From DASVBE01 sp963770375 (GTDB lineage Bacteria > Actinomycetota > Actinomycetes > Streptosporangiales > Streptosporangiaceae): 64,000 nucleotides of DNA. The stretch spans positions 62,001 through 126,000 of the forward strand of contig CAVYPM010000020.1 in assembly GCA_963770375.1 (NCBI GenBank), given 5' to 3'. Position 1 is the first letter of the stretch. Every line of letters begins with the position of its first letter. Position numbers and translations under genes: made by a program. Shown here one piece after another: positions 26,679 to 35,246 of the stretch. The notes beneath the pieces were generated by a model that was not told where the DNA came from, searched no databases, and saw only the letters and a program-made list of their open reading frames with translations.

Positions 26679-27077
26679 GGTCTCGTGTCCGTCCTGTGCG
26701 AACTTACTGCGACATTTGATGGCTACTTTACGGGCGCAGGCTCACTTTTGAGGGGCGCGCACGCGGACGGCGGGAACGCCGGCTGCGGGTGCGCTGCTCA
26801 GCTGGCGCCGGGGCCTGCGGCGGCCTAGGTCACGCTGGCTGGCAGGGCAGGGCCCGGTGCAAACCGGGGCCAGTCATCAGGGCCGCCGCCACGCTGGCTA
26901 TCCGGCTGCCAGGTGAGTAGGGGGGCGGGCCCGCTGCGCAAGTGGCGGGCCCCCGCCTCGTCCGGCCCTTGTCGCTCCGCACCGCGCAGGGCCGGGAGCC
27001 CGGGCTGCGCTGCCCGAATGCCGCCAGGCAGCGCAGGCCGGGCTCACGCTTCTGCGGGGCTGGTCAACAGGGGCTGG
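26679..27077. other. intergenic region behind the GNAT gene
   Basis: About 400 bases without a gene. It contains the very strong hairpin at 26996-27045, a second G/C-rich imperfect stem near 26920-26960, and a relatively AT-rich stretch at about 26697-26745 that probably carries the promoter of the 331-residue gene. I could not fix -35/-10 boxes there. Confidence 0.4.
26996..27045 (-). terminator. strong hairpin terminator of the GNAT gene
   Basis: GAGCCCGG (26996-27003) pairs with CCGGGCTC (27038-27045), and CTGCGCTGCC (27005-27014) with GGCAGCGCAG (27027-27036), interrupted by one G-G mismatch, leaving a 12-base loop. It begins about 33 bases past the GNAT stop. Eighteen pairs make it one of the most stable hairpins in the window. 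Confidence 0.75.
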
Positions 27078-27935
27078 TCAGAACAGCACGGACATGAACG
27101 TGCCCTGCTCGGTGAACCCGGCGCGCAGGTACGCGCCGCGGGCGGGCGCGTTGTAGTCGTTCACGTAGAGCGTTACCACCGGCGCGATGCTGGCCAGCGC
27201 GATCTTCGCGACCGCGGCCATGCCGCGCGACGCGATGCCCCGGCCGCGCAGGTCCGGCGGCACCCAGACGCCCTGCACCTGGCAGGCGTGCGGGGTGACC
27301 GAGCCGACCTCGGCCTTGAAGAGGACCCGGCCGTTCTCGATCCGCGCGAACGACCGGCCGGCCCGGATCAGCTCCAGGACCCGGGCCCGGTAGGCCGCCC
27401 CGCCGTCCGGGCCGATCGGCGAAACGCCGACCTCCTCGGTGAACATGTCGACCGAGGCCGGAAGCAGGATGTCGAGCTCGTCCGGGCGGACCTGGCGGAC
27501 CAGCGGGTCGGGCGGGACGGCGGGCTCGCCGGAGATCGTCATCACCGGCTGCCGGGCCCGGATCTCCCGCGGCCGGCCCCAGTACGGCGCCAGCATCCCC
27601 CACAGCTCGGTGACCACCTCGGCCGGGCCGACCACCGAGGAGCAGCGGCGGCCCTGCAGCCGGGCCCGCCCGGCGAAGGCGAGGATCGCGGCCGGGGTGG
27701 CTTCCACCGGGACCAGGTTGGCACCGGAGTAGCACAGCGAGGTCAGGCGGCCGCTGTCGGAGTATCCCCACAGCTGCGCGCCGAGCCGGCCCGGGTCCAG
27801 CCCGGAACTGCGCAGCCGGGCGCTGACGAACACGTTGGCGACCGGGTCGCGGTCGCAGATCGCCAGCGCCTCGTCACGGTCGCTCTCGTTCAGCAGGCGC
27901 AGCGACGACGACTTCCACGTCCTGGTGCGCAGCAC
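27078..27935 (-). CDS. GNAT N-acetyltransferase with DUF4081 domain
   Basis: A 285-residue protein. Seen: an N-terminal DUF4081-type region (LLNESDRDEALAICDRDPVA near residue 14; GANLVPVEATPAAILAFAGRA near 71) and a C-terminal GNAT domain whose acetyl-CoA loop reads VWVPPDLRGRGIASRGMAAV near 228, followed by TLYVNDYNAPARGAYLRAGF. Family knowledge: in many actinobacteria this gene lies just behind ispG; here it is about 15 kb from ispG, so the synteny is broken. Substrate unknown. GTG start with GGAGG immediately upstream, unusually close. Confidence 0.85.
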   Translation of the reverse strand: MLRTRTWKSSSLRLLNESDRDEALAICDRDPVANVFVSARLRSSGLDPGRLGAQLWGYSDSGRLTSLCYSGANLVPVEATPAAILAFAGRARLQGRRCSSVVGPAEVVTELWGMLAPYWGRPREIRARQPVMTISGEPAVPPDPLVRQVRPDELDILLPASVDMFTEEVGVSPIGPDGGAAYRARVLELIRAGRSFARIENGRVLFKAEVGSVTPHACQVQGVWVPPDLRGRGIASRGMAAVAKIALASIAPVVTLYVNDYNAPARGAYLRAGFTEQGTFMSVLF

Positions 27936-28019
27936 CCCTCCAGGGTAACGGCTGTGCTGGCTGGCTCGCTGCGGGCCGCTGGAAGGCGCGGCCTGCCGCT
28001 GTCCCGGGTCCTCGTGCGC

Positions 28020-29693
28020 TCACGCTGCGTCGGAGGCCGGCGCCGGGGCCGACCGGCCGCCGGTCCGGCCCGGGTCAGGCGCGGGCGGCGGGGGCAGCGC
28101 CGGGCAGGTGGCGGCCACCGCCCCGGTCCCGGCCGGCAGCGCGCCGGTGGCCAGGTAGCGGGCCAGGTAGCCGTTCACGCACGTGTTCGCCGGGTTGGCC
28201 AGCGACTGGCCGTGGTTGCCGCCGCCGGTGACGACGACCATCCGGGCCGTCCCCAGGGCCCGGCGGGCCTGCTGGGCGCCGGCGTACGGGGTGGCCGCGT
28301 CCAGCGTGCCCTGCAGCATCAGGATGCCGGGCAGCCCGGCGGCGCCGATCTTCATCGGCTGGGCCGGGCCGCGCACCGGCCAGAACGCGCAGGCCGCGTT
28401 GAACCAGGCGTTGCCCCAGGTCTCGAACGGCGCGACGCTGCTGACCTTCCGGGTGTCGGCGTCCCACCGGGCCCAGTTCCGCGGCCAGGCCGCGTCGCTG
28501 CACTCCGTCGCGTTGTACACGGCGAACTCGTTCTCGTGGGTGACGCCCAGCTGCTGGTACGCCTGGGTCAGCGCGTCATTCGACATGCCGCGCCGGTATT
28601 CGGCCAGCGCGGTGGCGAGCTCCGGCCAGTAGCCGTTGTTGTAGCCGCCCTGCAGCATGGTGTCGGTCAGCTCGGCCGGCCCGACCAGCGGCCCGTCCGG
28701 GCCGTTGACCGGGTGCGCGGCCAGCTCCCGCAGCGCCGCCTGGTACTGGGCGGCGACCTGCGCCTGCGTGCTGCCGAGCCCGTAGGCGTCATCGTGCTGT
28801 GCGACCCAGGCGAAGAACGCGTTGGCCCGGCCCTGGAACGCGTAGTCCTGGTTGATGTTGTCCTGGTACCAGACGCCGCCGGGGCCGACCGTGCTGTCCA
28901 GCACCATCCGGCGGACGTGGCCGGGGAACAGGGTGGCGTACACCTGGCCCAGGTAGGTGCCGTAGGAGTAGGCGAAGTAGCTCATCTTGGGCGCGCCCAG
29001 CGCGGCCCGGATGGCGTCCATGTCGCGCGCGTTGTCCGCGGTGGTCATGTGCGGCAGAAGCCAGCCGAACCGGCGCTCGCAGCCGGCCGCGTACGCCTTC
29101 GCCCGGCTGACCATCACCTGCTCGGCGGCCTTGCTGGCGGGGTCGTAGGCCGGCCGGACGCCGCTGAAGAAGGACGGGTCGCAGTGCAGCGCGGGCACCG
29201 AGTCGCCCACCCCGCGCGGGTCGAACCCGATGATGTCGTACCGGGACGAGACGTCCCTGGGCAGCGCGCCGGCCACGTACAGGGCCAGGCTCAGCCCGCT
29301 GCCGCCGGGGCCGCCCGGGTTGACCAGCAGCGGCCCGAGCCGCTGCCCGGCCGGCGCGGTGGCCGGGATCTCGTTCAGCGCCAGCGTGATGGTCCGGCCG
29401 CCGGGGTGCGCGTAGTCCAGCGGCACGGCCAGCCGGGCGCAGCGGGCCGGGGCGGGCACGTCCGGGCAGGTGTGCCAGCTGAGCTTGCCGGCCGGCTGGA
29501 CCAGCCCGCCGGGGTTGGCCGGTGCGGACGGCTGGGCGGTCCCGCCGCCCCCTCCCCCGCCGGAGCCGCCGGACACCGCGCCGCTGCCGGAGCAGGCGGA
29601 CAGCCCGAGGGCCATCGCGGCCAGGCCGGCCAGCACAGCGGGCACGCCGGGCCTGCGGCGCAGGGCGGCGGCGGCGGTCAGGGGTCGTTTCAT
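28020..29693 (-). CDS. secreted alpha/beta-hydrolase lipoprotein (tripeptidyl aminopeptidase / SlpD-E type)
   Basis: A 557-residue exported serine hydrolase. Seen: signal peptide with lipobox LSAC (Cys 34), a Gly/Ser-rich spacer, ARLAVPLDYAHPGG near 90, the oxyanion segment LLVNPGGPGGSG near 118 and the nucleophile in AYSYGTYLGQVYA near 240. The C-terminal TAP-like domain has the acid in GTLDAATPY and the His in GGGNHGQS. Family knowledge: members release tripeptides or act as proline-type exopeptidases in streptomycetes. The ATG at 29693 is chosen because the signal peptide begins there; no clear Shine-Dalgarno is seen and a 20-base palindrome sits directly upstream. Confidence 0.85.
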   Translation of the reverse strand: MKRPLTAAAALRRRPGVPAVLAGLAAMALGLSACSGSGAVSGGSGGGGGGGTAQPSAPANPGGLVQPAGKLSWHTCPDVPAPARCARLAVPLDYAHPGGRTITLALNEIPATAPAGQRLGPLLVNPGGPGGSGLSLALYVAGALPRDVSSRYDIIGFDPRGVGDSVPALHCDPSFFSGVRPAYDPASKAAEQVMVSRAKAYAAGCERRFGWLLPHMTTADNARDMDAIRAALGAPKMSYFAYSYGTYLGQVYATLFPGHVRRMVLDSTVGPGGVWYQDNINQDYAFQGRANAFFAWVAQHDDAYGLGSTQAQVAAQYQAALRELAAHPVNGPDGPLVGPAELTDTMLQGGYNNGYWPELATALAEYRRGMSNDALTQAYQQLGVTHENEFAVYNATECSDAAWPRNWARWDADTRKVSSVAPFETWGNAWFNAACAFWPVRGPAQPMKIGAAGLPGILMLQGTLDAATPYAGAQQARRALGTARMVVVTGGGNHGQSLANPANTCVNGYLARYLATGALPAGTGAVAATCPALPPPPAPDPGRTGGRSAPAPASDAA

Positions 29694-29701
29694 GGACACA
29701 T

Positions 29702-29721
29702 AGTGCCCGGTACCGGGCACT
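29702..29721. promoter_or_regulatory. perfect 20-base palindrome directly upstream of the secreted hydrolase
   Basis: The sequence at 29702-29721 is its own reverse complement, centred on GGTACC, and ends 8 bases before the hydrolase ATG. A 20-base perfect dyad at a start codon suggests an operator, or an RNA hairpin that occludes the ribosome-binding site. It is too close to serve as that gene's promoter. Confidence 0.55.
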
Positions 29722-29748
29722 GGCCGGCGCCAGCCGTGGCGGGCGGCC

Positions 29749-29773
29749 CGGGCCGCGCCGCCGGCGCGGCCCG
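29749..29773 (-). terminator. hairpin terminator behind araA
   Basis: CGGGCCGCGCC (29749-29759) pairs perfectly with GGCGCGGCCCG (29763-29773) around a 3-base loop, about 50 bases past the araA stop. It separates the ara genes from the downstream hydrolase. Confidence 0.65.
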
Positions 29774-29823
29774 CGGAGGGCCAGGCAGCGCGCACCGCGC
29801 CCGCCGCGGCCGGCCTCGCACCG

Positions 29824-31221
29824 TCAGACCTGCACGAACTCAATCCCGGCCAGTTCGCAGAAAACCCGCCAGGACGCCGCGTGGTGGCCCAGGTTCATCA
29901 CTTCGTGATGCGGGCCGCCCGCCCGCAGCCAGCCGTTGAGGCAGGTGCGCACCCCGGACGCCGGGCGGAACTGGCCGTAGGGCATCTCCAGCGCGGGCAG
30001 TTCCTGGCTGTCCAGGTTCTCCCCCTCGGCCACGACCAGCCGGAACCGCTCTCCCTCCAGCGACACCAGCGTGGCCAGCGTCGCCGGGCCTGGCTGGTAC
30101 TGGAACAGGAACGTGGGCGGGTCTTCCAGCCGGCCGATGCCCAGCGGCCGCTTGATCAGCTTCACCGGCCGGTCCCGGCGGGCGATCTTCCAGTTGCCCT
30201 CGCCCATGTGGCTCATCAGCACCGAGTCGGACGGGAAGTCCATCGCGTACATCTCGGTGAAGTGCGCGTCGCCGATCAAAACGTGCCCGGCCGAGACGAT
30301 GCAGGCGGTCAGCACGTCGCCCTCGGCGGCGTACCCGTAGCCCTTGGCCATCAGGCTGGACGCGGCGGCCAGCGGCAGCCGGGCGAACCGGCCGTCCTCG
30401 CCGATCGCGTCGAAGTGCGCGGTGTACGCGCCGAACCCGCGGCTTTCCAGGATCTGCTCGATGGCGACCTGCATCCGGGCGTGGTCCGCGCGCTCCTCGG
30501 CAGACAGCCGCGGGTCGATCTCGAACCGCTCGTCCTCGAACGCGATGACCTCGTTCGCCTGCGCGTCGGTGACCGCTTCCATGCCGCGGATCAGGTCACC
30601 GGGCGCCACCGCGAGGATCTCCGGGCCAAGCGAGCGGACCAGCGCGCTCTCGTCCACCCGGATGTCGCCCATGTCGTTCATCGCGTAGCCGAAGATGGCG
30701 ACCTTGAGCTTCTTCCACGCGGTGATCGCGGCGGCCGCCCGGGCCCACCGGCCCACGTCCGCGCGGAACCCCGCGCTCCGCCAGTCGTCGGTCAGCACCG
30801 CGAACCGGCGCCCGGCCCTGACCATCGCGTTCGCGGTGTCCTGCGCCCCGTGCACGCCCTGGTTGTAGGTCATGTCGGCCATGTCCCACTGCGGCGTGAC
30901 GTTCGGCTCCGGCTGGATGTTGGCCAGGCAGATCGGCAGCCGGGACTCCGACAGCAGCCGCGCCACCCGCATCGCCGGGCCGTAGGTGAGCATCACCACC
31001 AGGACCCCGTCGAGGCCGGCCGCCTCGAACTTGCGCATCTCGCGCTCGGCGTCCTCCCGGTACTTGATCGGCTCGCTGGGCACGAACTCGCCAACGTCCG
31101 CCAGCGCCGCGGCCAGTTCGGCGGCGTAACCGGCCTGCCGCTGCGCGATGCCCGGGATCATGTCGTCGTAGAGATCCTGCATGATGCCCAGGATCCCGAT
31201 CCTCGGCTTGCGGTCCGTCAT
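29824..31221 (-). CDS. araA: L-arabinose isomerase-like protein (L-fucose/L-arabinose isomerase superfamily)
   Basis: A 465-residue sugar isomerase predicted to interconvert an aldose and ketose, probably L-arabinose and L-ribulose. Seen: the N-terminal Rossmann-like start RKPRIGILGIMQDLYDDM, and metal-ligand motifs equivalent to Glu306, Glu333, His350 and His450 of E. coli AraA: GYAAEGDVLTA near residue 300, FTEMYAMDFPSDSVLMSH near 322-339, and NLGHHAASW near 440. It is about 35 residues shorter than E. coli AraA and diverges in the N-terminal half, so another pentose or 6-deoxyhexose is possible. Linkage to araD and araB supports arabinose. Start ATG, 61 bases after araD. Confidence 0.8.
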   Translation of the reverse strand: MTDRKPRIGILGIMQDLYDDMIPGIAQRQAGYAAELAAALADVGEFVPSEPIKYREDAEREMRKFEAAGLDGVLVVMLTYGPAMRVARLLSESRLPICLANIQPEPNVTPQWDMADMTYNQGVHGAQDTANAMVRAGRRFAVLTDDWRSAGFRADVGRWARAAAAITAWKKLKVAIFGYAMNDMGDIRVDESALVRSLGPEILAVAPGDLIRGMEAVTDAQANEVIAFEDERFEIDPRLSAEERADHARMQVAIEQILESRGFGAYTAHFDAIGEDGRFARLPLAAASSLMAKGYGYAAEGDVLTACIVSAGHVLIGDAHFTEMYAMDFPSDSVLMSHMGEGNWKIARRDRPVKLIKRPLGIGRLEDPPTFLFQYQPGPATLATLVSLEGERFRLVVAEGENLDSQELPALEMPYGQFRPASGVRTCLNGWLRAGGPHHEVMNLGHHAASWRVFCELAGIEFVQV

Positions 31222-31282
31222 AGGACGACCTTTCGTTATTTATTACGGTTTCTGCGGCGCGGGTGCGCCCGTCCACGGCCGG

Positions 31283-31945
31283 TCAGCGCTGGCCGTACTC
31301 GTGTGTGTAGCGCCAGTGGAGCCTGTCGACGTGCTCCTTGCTGATCTCCTGCGGGGTGCCGAGCGCCCGGGCGAGGTGCACGGTGCGGGCCGCGTCCTCG
31401 CACATCACCGCGGCCTTGACCGCGTCCCGCGGGCCGCGGCCGATGGCGAACACGCCGTGGCTGCGCATCAGCACGGCCTTGGAGCGGTGCCCGGTCAGGG
31501 TTTCCACGATGCCGCGGCCGATGTCGTCGCCGCCGATCAGCGCGAACGGCCCGACCGGGATCTCGCCGCCGAACTCGTCGGCGATCGCGGTCAGCACGCA
31601 GGGCACCGGCTCGCCGCGGGCGGCCCACGCGGTGGCGTACGCCGAGTGGGTGTGCACCACGCCGCCCACCCCGGGCATGTGCCGGTACACGTACGCGTGC
31701 GCGGCGGTGTCGCTGGACGGCGACAGGCCGTGGCCGTTGCCCTCGGCGGCCGGGCGGCCGTCCAGGTCGCAGAGCACCATCGACTCCGGGGTCAGGTCCT
31801 CGTACTCCACCCCGCTCGGCTTGATCAGCATCAGCTCCGTGCCGGGCACCCGGGCCGAGACGTTGCCCGAGGTCCACGCGACCAGGCCGGACGAGACCAG
31901 CCGGCGGTGCAGCTCGCAGAGTTCCTCGCGCAGGCGCCGAGGTCA
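31283..31945 (-). CDS. araD: L-ribulose-5-phosphate 4-epimerase, start region frame-broken
   Basis: A class II aldolase-fold enzyme of about 220 residues that converts L-ribulose 5-phosphate to D-xylulose 5-phosphate. Seen: LREELCELHRRLVSSGLVAW and TSGNVSARVPG near the start, LIKPSGVEYEDLTPESMV, the zinc ligands in VVHTHSAYATAWA, and a third His in the C-terminal half. In this frame a TGA occurs just before LREEL and no ATG/GTG/TTG intervenes. A plausible start GTG at 31945 reading TSA lies one frame away, so a single-base error at about 31930-31942 is likely. It lies 33 bases behind araB. Confidence 0.82.
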
Positions 31946-31978
31946 CGGGGTTTCCGCCCGCGGACGGGGCCGCGGCGG

Positions 31979-33691
31979 TCACCGGCGGCCACCTGCGTGC
32001 TGCCGCACCGCCCGCTCGCGGATCGCGTGCAGCCGGTGCAGCACGTCGTTGCCGCCGCGGCCGAAGTAGTCGTGCAGGGTCCGGTACTCGGCGTACAGGT
32101 CGTCGTACACCGCCGCGCTGTCCGCGTCGGGCAGGTAGGCCCGGTCGGTCTTGCGGCCCATCGCCGCGGCCGCGGCCGGCACGTCCGGGTAGGCACCCGC
32201 GGCCACCGCGGCGTGCAGCGCCGAGCCCAGCGCCGGGCCCTGCTCGGAGCCGATCAGGCTGAGCGGCCGGCGGGTCACGTCCGCGTAGATCTGCATCACC
32301 GCCTCGTTCCGCATCAGCCCCCCGGCGATGACCAGCTCGGTGACCGGCAGCCCGGCCGCGGTGAACGCGTCGATGATCACCCGGGTGCCGAACGCGGTGG
32401 CCTCGACCAGCGCCCGGTAGATGTCCGGCGGCCGGGTGGCCAGGGTCAGCCCGGCGATCATCCCGGACAGGTGGTGGTCGACCAGCACGCTGCGGTTGCC
32501 GTTCATCCAGTCCAGCGCGATCAGCCCGTGCGCGCCGGCCGGCTGGGCCATGGCCTCGTCGGACAGCAGCTCGTGCACGGAGATGTGCCGCCGGGCGGCC
32601 CGCTCGGCGTACTCCGGCGGCACCCCGTTGTGCACGTACCAGCCGAAGATGTCGCCCACCCCGGACTGCCCGGCCTCGTAGCCCCACAGCCCGGCCACGA
32701 TGCCGCCGTCCACCACCCCGCACATGCCCGGCACCTCGGACAGCCGGGTGCCGTTCATCACGTGGCAGGTGGACGTGCCCATGATGGCGACCATCTGGCC
32801 CGGCCCGGCCGCGGCCGCGGCGGGCGGGGTGACGTGCGCGTCCACGTTGCCCACCGCCACCGCGATGCCCGCGGGCAGCCCGGTCCACCGGGCCGCGGGC
32901 CCGGTGAGCGACCCGGCCCGGGCGCCCAGCGGCATGATCGGGTGCTCGAGCTTGTCCGCCGCGAAGGTGGCGAACCGCGGGTCGAGCGCACCCAGGAACT
33001 CCTGGGACGGGTAGTGCCCGTCCTGGTAGATGCCCTTGTACCCGGCGGTGCAGGCGTTCCTGGTCTCGGTGCCGGTGAGCTGCCAGATGATCCAGTCCGC
33101 GGCCTCGATCCAGCGCTCCGCGCGGGCGTAGATCTCCGGGTCCTCGGCCAGCAGCTGGAGGCCCTTGGCGAACTGCCACTCGGACGAGATCTTCCCGCCG
33201 TACCGGCCGATCCACGGCTCGCCGCGCTCGTGCGCCAGCGCGTTGATCTGGTCGGCCTGCGGCTGGGCGGCGTGGTGCTTCCACAGCTTGGGGTAGGCGT
33301 GCGGGACGCCGGCCAGCCCGGGCAGCTGGCACAGCGGCGTGCCGTCCGCTTCGGTGGGCAGCACGGTGCACGCGGTGAAGTCGGTGCCGATGCCGATGAC
33401 CTGGGTGGGGCTGACCCCGGCCGAGCGGAGCGCGGCGGGCACCGCGTGCCGCAGCACGTCGAGCCAGTCGGCCGGGTCCTGCAGCGCCCAGTCCGGCGGC
33501 AGCTTCTCCCCGGTGGCGGCCAGCTCGTCGTCCATCACCGCGTGCGCGTACTCGTGCACCGCGGTGCCCAGCTCGGCCCCGTCCCGGACCCGGACGACCA
33601 GCGCCCGGCCGGACAGCGTGCCGAAGTCCACCCCGACGACGCAGGCGTCGGGACCGGGTGGTGCCCCGCTGTTGTGAGCGCTAACGGTCAT
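31979..33691 (-). CDS. araB: ribulokinase
   Basis: A 570-residue FGGY-family kinase that phosphorylates L-ribulose. Seen: VVGVDFGTLSGRALVVRV near residue 18 (phosphate-1 motif), IGTDFTACTVLP near 104, WLDVLRHAVPAALR, the conserved GTSTCHVMNG near 310, and a C-terminal ATP-binding half with VIAGGLMRNEAVMQIYADV near 460. Length and motifs match AraB rather than xylulokinase. A LacI-type operator (33672-33687) covers codons 2-7, so repression would act by blocking elongation or initiation at the start. Preceded by the lacI-type gene 37 bases upstream. Confidence 0.92.
   Translation of the reverse strand: MTVSAHNSGAPPGPDACVVGVDFGTLSGRALVVRVRDGAELGTAVHEYAHAVMDDELAATGEKLPPDWALQDPADWLDVLRHAVPAALRSAGVSPTQVIGIGTDFTACTVLPTEADGTPLCQLPGLAGVPHAYPKLWKHHAAQPQADQINALAHERGEPWIGRYGGKISSEWQFAKGLQLLAEDPEIYARAERWIEAADWIIWQLTGTETRNACTAGYKGIYQDGHYPSQEFLGALDPRFATFAADKLEHPIMPLGARAGSLTGPAARWTGLPAGIAVAVGNVDAHVTPPAAAAAGPGQMVAIMGTSTCHVMNGTRLSEVPGMCGVVDGGIVAGLWGYEAGQSGVGDIFGWYVHNGVPPEYAERAARRHISVHELLSDEAMAQPAGAHGLIALDWMNGNRSVLVDHHLSGMIAGLTLATRPPDIYRALVEATAFGTRVIIDAFTAAGLPVTELVIAGGLMRNEAVMQIYADVTRRPLSLIGSEQGPALGSALHAAVAAGAYPDVPAAAAAMGRKTDRAYLPDADSAAVYDDLYAEYRTLHDYFGRGGNDVLHRLHAIRERAVRQHAGGRR
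33672..33687. promoter_or_regulatory. LacI-type operator at the araB start
   Basis: TTGTGAGCGCTAACGG on the plus strand; read on the minus strand its GTTAGCGCTCACAA core is identical to the site before the secreted mutarotase (53103-53116). It lies inside the first codons of araB, immediately past the ATG at 33691. Confidence 0.75.
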
Positions 33692-33728
33692 CGCCGGTGT
33701 GCCTCCTCACCGTTAGTGCCTCCGCTGG

Positions 33729-34778
33729 TCAGGCGCGCGGCCGGGCGGCGCTGGAGCGAACCACGAGCTCCGGGTCGACCGGCAGCGGTGAGCCCGCCGA
33801 ATGATGGTCGCAGATGGTGTCCACCAGCAGCCGCAGGGCCCGCCTGCCCAGCTCACCGAAGTCCTGCCGGACCGTGGTCAGCGGCGGGCGGAAGAACGCG
33901 GCTTCCGGGATGTCGTCGAACCCGACCACGCTGACGTCCTCGGGCACCCGCCGGCCCTGCTCGCCGAGCGCGCGCAGCAGGCCCAGCGCCATGTGGTCGT
34001 TGGCGCAGAACACGGCGGTCACCTCGGGCCGCCGGGCCAGCTGCAGGCCGATCTCGTAGCCGGACCTGGCCGACCAGTCGCCGGCCAGCACCTCGGGCTG
34101 CTCGGCGCCGGCCTCGGCCAGGGTCTGCGACCAGCCGCGGGTCCGCTCCCTGGCGTCCAGCCAGGAGCCGGGCCCGCCCACGTGGTACACGGTGCGGTGG
34201 CCGAGGTCGAGCAGGTAGCGGGTGGCCCGGGCCGCGCCCGCGGTGTTGTCGACCGCGACAAAGGGCAGCGGGGCCAGCGGCGCCTCGGTGCCGCAGCCCA
34301 CGGCGACCAGCGGGACCAGGTCGGGGATGCCCACCAGCGCGGCGACGGCCGAGGTCTGCGGGGCGATCACGATGATGCCCTCGACCGCCTGGCCGACGAA
34401 CCGGTCCACCGCGTCGAGCACGCCGCGGTGGTCAAGCGCGGGCAGGCTGGAGATGCTGACGAAGTACGCGTGCCGGGCGGCCTGCTCGATCCCGTACAGC
34501 ATCGAGGCGGGGCCGTACAGCGTGGTGTCGAAGCTGATCACGCCCAGCGTGTGGGTGCGGCGGGTGACCAGCGTCCGGGCCGCGGCGTTCGGCCGGTAGG
34601 ACAGTTCACGGATGGCGGCGAGCACCTTCTCCCTGGTCGCGGGCCGGACGTTGGGGTGCGAGTTGAGCACCCGGGAGACGGTCTGGTGGGAGACCCCGGC
34701 CAGCCGCGCCACGTCAGCCATCACCGGCGGCCGCAGCGCGTCCCCGGCCGGGCCGCGGCGGCTCTGAGCTGACGCCAA
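33729..34778 (-). CDS. LacI-family transcriptional regulator of the sugar locus
   Basis: A 349-residue repressor. Seen: the LacI HTH and hinge PPVMADVARLAGVSHQTVSR followed by VLNSHPNVRPATREKV at about residues 17-52, then RTHTLGVISFD opening the periplasmic-binding-like effector domain, and VFCANDHMALGLLRAL near 245. The frame begins at a TTG preceded by GAGGAGGGG; an internal ATG at VMADV is an alternative. Its own promoter carries a perfect-arm operator (34843-34858), so autoregulation is expected. Location between ara and gal genes and matching operators elsewhere point to arabinose/galactose control; the inducer is not known. Confidence 0.9.
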   Translation of the reverse strand: MASAQSRRGPAGDALRPPVMADVARLAGVSHQTVSRVLNSHPNVRPATREKVLAAIRELSYRPNAAARTLVTRRTHTLGVISFDTTLYGPASMLYGIEQAARHAYFVSISSLPALDHRGVLDAVDRFVGQAVEGIIVIAPQTSAVAALVGIPDLVPLVAVGCGTEAPLAPLPFVAVDNTAGAARATRYLLDLGHRTVYHVGGPGSWLDARERTRGWSQTLAEAGAEQPEVLAGDWSARSGYEIGLQLARRPEVTAVFCANDHMALGLLRALGEQGRRVPEDVSVVGFDDIPEAAFFRPPLTTVRQDFGELGRRALRLLVDTICDHHSAGSPLPVDPELVVRSSAARPRA

Positions 34779-34841
34779 CGCCCCTCCTCAGTCCCCGCCG
34801 TCGGGCCGCGCCCACCAGCCCGGCCGACCGGCGTTCGGTGC

Positions 34842-34870
34842 ATTGTTATCGCTAACAAACGGTCGGTCAA
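34842..34870 (-). promoter_or_regulatory. predicted promoter of the LacI-family gene
   Basis: On the minus strand TTGACC (34865-34870) and AACAAT (34842-34847) are separated by 17 bases. The LacI-type operator occupies the spacer and -10 box, the classic arrangement for steric repression, and lies about 65 bases before the start codon. Confidence 0.6.
34843..34858. promoter_or_regulatory. LacI-type operator in the lacI promoter
   Basis: TTGTTATCGCTAACAA: arms TTGTTA and TAACAA are exact reverse complements around a 4-base centre. It is the most symmetric of four related sites in the window and overlaps the predicted -10 box, implying autoregulation. Confidence 0.8.
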
Positions 34871-35185
34871 GACCTGCACCCGCCCCCCGGCCGCGCCAGG
34901 ACCCGGTCTCACAGCACCCGTTCGCGCCTACTGTGCTGCCCCTTCGCTCCGCAACCCGCGCCGCGCCCGCCCCGCCTGACCTGCCCGGATCATCCCGACG
35001 CGGCCCGGCTGCGCCGTCACGCTCTGCCAGGGGTCACAGTAACCCCTCATCCCAGTCATCCCCGCTCCACCCCTGCCAGCACCGCCCGTTCCACCGCCCG
35101 TCACCGCATTCCCCCACAACTTTGCTTCCCCGTAACCGCCCCTCCCTCCCCAGCCCAGCTCAGCCAGGAACAGACCTTCCCGATC

Positions 35186-35217
35186 AGTGCCGTGCACGGC
35201 CTATCCGGCACGGCACT
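35186..35217 (-). terminator. hairpin terminator behind galK
   Basis: AGTGCCGTGC (35186-35195) pairs with GCACGGCACT (35208-35217) around a 12-base loop, 30 bases past the galK stop. It would end the transporter-galT-galK transcript before lacI. Confidence 0.65.
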
Positions 35218-35246
35218 TCGATGGGGCTGGTGCGGGGCGTTTGAGG

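Larger units (their letters stand above)
34779..35246. other. galK-lacI intergenic region with a pyrimidine-rich tract
   Basis: 468 bases without a gene. The right part of the transcription unit (34842-34870) is the lacI promoter/operator. From about 34880 to 35170 the plus strand is strongly C-rich with runs such as CCCCTCCCTCCCC and very few G runs, a strand skew unlike anything else nearby. A hairpin at 35186-35217 follows the galK stop. Confidence 0.5.

Noticed and set aside
26913..29939. 1008-codon plus-strand open frame across the GNAT and hydrolase genes
   Set aside because: Low-complexity shadow of two genes with clear families on the other strand; no domain of its own.
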